DNA of 64,000 nucleotides from Psychrobacillus sp042945595. GTDB taxonomy: Bacteria; Bacillota; Bacilli; Bacillales_A; Planococcaceae. Shown in pieces: positions 61,038 to 64,000 of this stretch (the stretch's first letter is position 1; each line of letters starts with the position of its first letter). The notes beneath the pieces were generated by a model. The model saw only the letters and a program-made list of their open reading frames with translations, did not search any database and was not told where the DNA came from. The stretch is taken from positions 1,116,001-1,180,000 of the forward strand of contig NZ_CP168493.1 in NCBI RefSeq assembly GCF_042945595.1, read 5' to 3'. A program made the position numbers and the translations under genes.

Positions 61038-62114
61038 ATGAAAAATCTATTTCGCATCTTAATCGCTATTGCTATTGTACTAGCCGTGTTTATATATTTT
61101 GATAATCCTATTCAAGAAAATGAGTTACTTACCGGCTCGAATAACACTGGACAAATAATTCCGCAAGAGTCTAAAGAAATTGTCGAAACTAACAATATTT
61201 TTTCGAGACCTAAAACTGGTATCTCTGTATTAGTAGGGCAACCTTCCTCCAAAGTAATCAAGTTATTAGGAAAACCAACTCGAATTGAACCCTCCTCATT
61301 TGGTTATGAGTGGTGGGTGTATAATGATTCTTATTCAAGTTATCAGCTTATAGGAGTTTCCGAAGAGAAAGTAAAACAAGTTTTTGTTATTGGTAACTCT
61401 GTTGTAGTTACACCGTATAAAATTGGTCAGTCAATTGAAGAAATCTATCGTTTTACACTCGTTCAATCAGAAATTACAATTGCTATTGGTACGAATACGT
61501 ATACGTTTTCGTTAAATGAAGATGATATTAACGACCGAATTCTAGTACAGTTTGATAATTTGCTAGCTATTCTATATATTGATGTCGTTGACAAAAAACT
61601 AGAAGCGGTGAGATTTTCTGATTTAGAAACACTGTTACTGCAAAAACCATATGATATTTTATATAATGGTTCGATGATAGAAACTCTGACTCCTTCTTCT
61701 TCGTTTCAAATTGCCGTAGACCGTGCAAATGAAAGACAAATTTTTGAAATTACAAATGCTTATCGGCTAAGACATGGAGTTAATGTTTTAGAATCAGATA
61801 TATCATTGCAAGATATTGCTAGAATGCAAAGTAAAGAAATGGCTAAAAATAATGTTGTAGTAAATGATTTAGCTGAAATTCCTAAGTTAAGCGATACATT
61901 AAAAGAATCAGAAATAGAATTTTCAAGAGCTGGTGGAAATACAGCTGCTTTTTATTTTGATGCAGGAGAAGCGGTAAACGGTTGGTTAAACTCAAAAAAT
62001 CATAGAGATACACTATTAGGGAGGAAATATACTCATACTGGAGTAGGTGTATACGGAAATTACTATACGCAGAATCTTATCGAAATACCGATTTCCAAAG
62101 AGGATAGACCATAA
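61038..62114 (+). CDS. ylbC: CAP-domain protein YlbC
   Basis: A 358-residue extracytoplasmic protein. An N-terminal membrane anchor (about 5-22) leads to a CAP-associated N-terminal domain (about 60-200, beginning VLVGQPSSKVIKLLGKPTRI) and a C-terminal CAP/SCP domain (about 230-350, with NAYRLRHGVNVLESD and NHRDTLLGRKYTHTGVGV). It corresponds to B. subtilis YlbC. Function unknown. AAGGAG lies upstream. Confidence 0.92.
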   Translation: MKNLFRILIAIAIVLAVFIYFDNPIQENELLTGSNNTGQIIPQESKEIVETNNIFSRPKTGISVLVGQPSSKVIKLLGKPTRIEPSSFGYEWWVYNDSYSSYQLIGVSEEKVKQVFVIGNSVVVTPYKIGQSIEEIYRFTLVQSEITIAIGTNTYTFSLNEDDINDRILVQFDNLLAILYIDVVDKKLEAVRFSDLETLLLQKPYDILYNGSMIETLTPSSSFQIAVDRANERQIFEITNAYRLRHGVNVLESDISLQDIARMQSKEMAKNNVVVNDLAEIPKLSDTLKESEIEFSRAGGNTAAFYFDAGEAVNGWLNSKNHRDTLLGRKYTHTGVGVYGNYYTQNLIEIPISKEDRP

Positions 62115-62117
62115 TTA

Positions 62118-62849
62118 TTAATGAAAAACGAAAGTCCCATCTTGGTCTTCATATAAAGATCGAATATGCAATGGAACTTTATACAGAGCAGCAAATTTAG
62201 CTGCTCTTTTTTGAATGATTTCAACAGGTGCACTTATTATAGTTTGAAGTTCTTCGTAAGACATTACAGGTATTAGTTCGACCGATTTGTTTTTAGAAGG
62301 ATCTGATGTCATTACACCAGGAACATCTTTATAAAACTCTACAACCTCCGCTTTTAAATGATGCCCATATACAACCGCAGTAAAATCACTTCCACCTCTA
62401 CCTAGTGTTGTGAAATTGTGTGTTTTTTCAGATATACCTTGAAATCCAGGTACTATAATGCAAGGAAAATCTTTGAATGTAGAATTCAATATATTCGTAT
62501 TCACATCTATTATATTTGCGTTTCCGTATGCTTCATTCGTGATGATTCCAGCGTTCTTTCCATAAAGAATTGTAGTGCTAATTCCTCCTTTTTTTAATTC
62601 TGCACATAAAACAGATGCAGAAATTAATTCTCCACATGCTGAGAGCAAATCTGACTCAACACTACTAAGAGTTGTTGGAATAAGGTCTAAAAGTGTATCT
62701 GTTGAATAATGCTGACCCCTTCTTCCCATGGCAGAAACAACTACCAACACTTGTTCATGATTTCTCATTGCTTTTTGAATGTGCTTAATGATCAATTTCC
62801 TGCTTTGGTGATCTTGCATAGCAATGCCACCATATTTTTGAATAATCAT
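62118..62849 (-). CDS. Aspartokinase-like amino-acid kinase without ACT domains
   Basis: A protein of about 243 residues covering only the catalytic amino-acid-kinase fold. It has IIQKYGGIAM (family KFGGTS), LVVVSAMGRRGQ, TLGRGGSDFTAV and EFYKDVPGVMTSDP. True aspartokinases carry two ACT domains after residue 250. Here the protein ends there, so feedback control by lysine or threonine is absent. The S of GGTS is replaced by A, so activity on aspartate is unsure. Start ATG 62849 fits the family N-terminus, with GTG 62861 as alternative. It is divergent from a MurE-like gene and converges with ylbC with only three bases between. Confidence 0.8.
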   Translation of the reverse strand: MIIQKYGGIAMQDHQSRKLIIKHIQKAMRNHEQVLVVVSAMGRRGQHYSTDTLLDLIPTTLSSVESDLLSACGELISASVLCAELKKGGISTTILYGKNAGIITNEAYGNANIIDVNTNILNSTFKDFPCIIVPGFQGISEKTHNFTTLGRGGSDFTAVVYGHHLKAEVVEFYKDVPGVMTSDPSKNKSVELIPVMSYEELQTIISAPVEIIQKRAAKFAALYKVPLHIRSLYEDQDGTFVFH

Positions 62850-62954
62850 ATCTTCATCCACTTTACTCGTGACATTTTATTCACTCCGTTCATACGATAC
62901 AAGGAATTCATTTTACTTTATGCGAATATACAAGAATGGTGTAGGGAGTGAAGA

Positions 62955-64000
62955 ATTATTTATTCTTTAAAAGAATTACTAAATGGCGTTCAATATAAGA
63001 TTGTAGGAGATTTGTCACAGACAAAGATTAATAGATGGATTGATCATTCAAAACAAATCGAAGAAGGGGATATATTTGTCTCACAGACAAATAATCGAAT
63101 CTTTATGGAGGAAGCGATTCAAAAAGGAGCAATTGCCGTTTTAACTAAATGCTTTATCCCTGATTGTATCGTTCCGCAAATAATAATACCTGCTGATATA
63201 GACGGTTTTATAAGACGGGTGTCATCCGTTTCTTATGAACGGTATGGAAAAAAGATAAAAACGATAGGCATAACAGGAACAAACGGAAAAACAACTGTCG
63301 CATCGTTTATCGGACAGTTACTAATGCAACAAAGTAAATCAGTTTGTGTCATTGGAACTTTAGGTGTATATGTTAACGGAGAAAAATTAAATAACTTATT
63401 TCGGAATAATACCACTTTGCCTTTTTATGATTTTATGCAAGTAGTTAAGTATTGTAATGAAAAAAATGTTGAATATATAATATTAGAGGCTTCTTCACAA
63501 GGTCTGTTAGACCAACGATTAGGTAATTATCCAATAGACGTGGGTGTATTTTTAAATATAGGGAAAGATCATATTGAGTTTCACGGTGGAATGGTTCCTT
63601 ATAAAAAATCCAAAGAAATGCTTATCCCTCTTTCAAAAAAACTTGTTCTTAATGATGACGATGCATGGTGCCAATCTATCGCTGATAAAACTCGTTTGCC
63701 AATCATTCGGTTTGGAGAAAATTATACAAATGACGTTATTTATCAAAAGGGAGATTACTCAACTGAAAAGGTACGATACAAATATTTAATAAATGAAAAA
63801 GAACTTCAAGTAGAGATGAATAATAGTGGTTATTATAATGGGTTGAATTTAGCAGCGGCAATAGCTGTGATAGGAGCGTTAGGTATTCCACTGGACGAAG
63901 TAAAAACGGTAAACCTTCCTATAGGAAGATTAGAACGAATTCACAATAATGAGGGAATTGAAGTTCTGATTGACTATGCGCATACACCTGATGCACTAGA
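62955..64000 (+). CDS. MurE-like Mur ligase, partial at right edge
   Basis: An open frame runs off the window (about 348 residues seen). The N-terminal UDP-binding domain begins with IYSLKELLNGVQYKIVGD. The ATP loop is GITGTNGKTTVASF, the MurE-type LEASSQGLLDQRLG follows, then GVFLNIGKDHIEFHG, PYKKSKEM (the lysine usually carbamylated in Mur ligases), GRLERIHN and VLIDYAHTPDAL. It resembles UDP-MurNAc-tripeptide synthetase but diverges, for example SSQ for SSH. No ATG/GTG/TTG fits. AGGGAG is followed by ATT 62955 and ATT 62958 at the expected N-terminus, so ATT is the probable start. The C-terminus with the amino-acid specificity motif is outside. Confidence 0.82.
   Translation, partial: MIYSLKELLNGVQYKIVGDLSQTKINRWIDHSKQIEEGDIFVSQTNNRIFMEEAIQKGAIAVLTKCFIPDCIVPQIIIPADIDGFIRRVSSVSYERYGKKIKTIGITGTNGKTTVASFIGQLLMQQSKSVCVIGTLGVYVNGEKLNNLFRNNTTLPFYDFMQVVKYCNEKNVEYIILEASSQGLLDQRLGNYPIDVGVFLNIGKDHIEFHGGMVPYKKSKEMLIPLSKKLVLNDDDAWCQSIADKTRLPIIRFGENYTNDVIYQKGDYSTEKVRYKYLINEKELQVEMNNSGYYNGLNLAAAIAVIGALGIPLDEVKTVNLPIGRLERIHNNEGIEVLIDYAHTPDAL

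Noticed and set aside
1..64000. tRNA, rRNA or classical riboswitch upstream of ktrC, pot, speA or cta genes
   Set aside because: No cloverleaf or known riboswitch core was recognised. The gap before ktrC is only about 70 bases, too short for a ydaO-type element.

Overview
The window is AT-rich chromosomal DNA of a low-GC Gram-positive endospore-former relative. Gene content and order follow the Bacillus subtilis ykyB-ykuF-ykuL-ccpC-ykuV-ktrC-rnjA-rpoY-ykrA-defB-ykyA-pdhABCD-speA-yktA/B-ykzI-suhB-ylaF-typA-ylaH/I-ylaN-ftsW-pyc-ctaA-ctaBCDEFG-ylbC backbone. Extra operons, sequence divergence and repeat content suggest a non-Bacillus Bacillales lineage, probably Planococcaceae (inference only). 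I saw no rRNA, tRNA, CRISPR array, prophage or transposase gene.

Layout. 0-6.3 kb: partial ykyB, a GGDEF/EAL c-di-GMP protein, fadH behind a FadR box, the c-di-AMP sensor darB, an 0.84-kb repeat island with terminal inverted repeats, and ccpC. 6.3-13.2 kb: an accessory operon (large membrane-anchored protein, ABC ATPase, ABC permease) whose downstream coiled-coil/vWA partner genes are decayed, then an MFS exporter. 13.3-17.8 kb: spermidine/putrescine uptake operon potABCD with an XRE-cupin regulator. 18-25 kb: ykuV, ktrC, rnjA-rpoY, an unlisted 23-residue cationic peptide gene with its own promoter and terminator, ykrA, a PfkB sugar kinase, peptide deformylase and a YkyA lipoprotein. 25-30 kb: pyruvate dehydrogenase pdhABCD. 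30-36 kb: accessory TetR/RND efflux pair, polysaccharide deacetylase lipoprotein, frameshifted lrgA plus lrgB. 36.6-50 kb: speA, a nitronate-monooxygenase-like enzyme, yktA/yktB, suhB, typA, ylaF/H/I/N, ftsW and pyc. 50-58.5 kb: heme A synthesis and the caa3 cytochrome oxidase operon. 58.5-64 kb: repeats, an AI-2E-family permease, yugN, ylbC, and a divergent pair of an ACT-less aspartokinase-like protein and a MurE-like ligase running off the right edge.

How the genes work together: central carbon flow (PDH, pyruvate carboxylase, the CcpC regulator) sits beside respiratory oxidase assembly. Polyamines are covered by both synthesis (speA) and uptake (pot). Three genes of c-di-AMP-linked physiology (darB, ktrC, pyc) occur in the window.

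Most notable: a dispersed, previously unlabelled element of about 150-190 bp occurs nine times, always in the same orientation. At seven sites it sits just downstream of a minus-strand gene at a convergent junction. At four of these its end supplies the stop codon. Where complete, it carries a terminator hairpin whose stem varies in sequence but keeps pairing. It looks like a mobile or recurrent 3'-UTR module. Two of its copies lie in a larger 0.4-kb duplicated cassette that includes a tiny membrane ORF and a second covarying hairpin.
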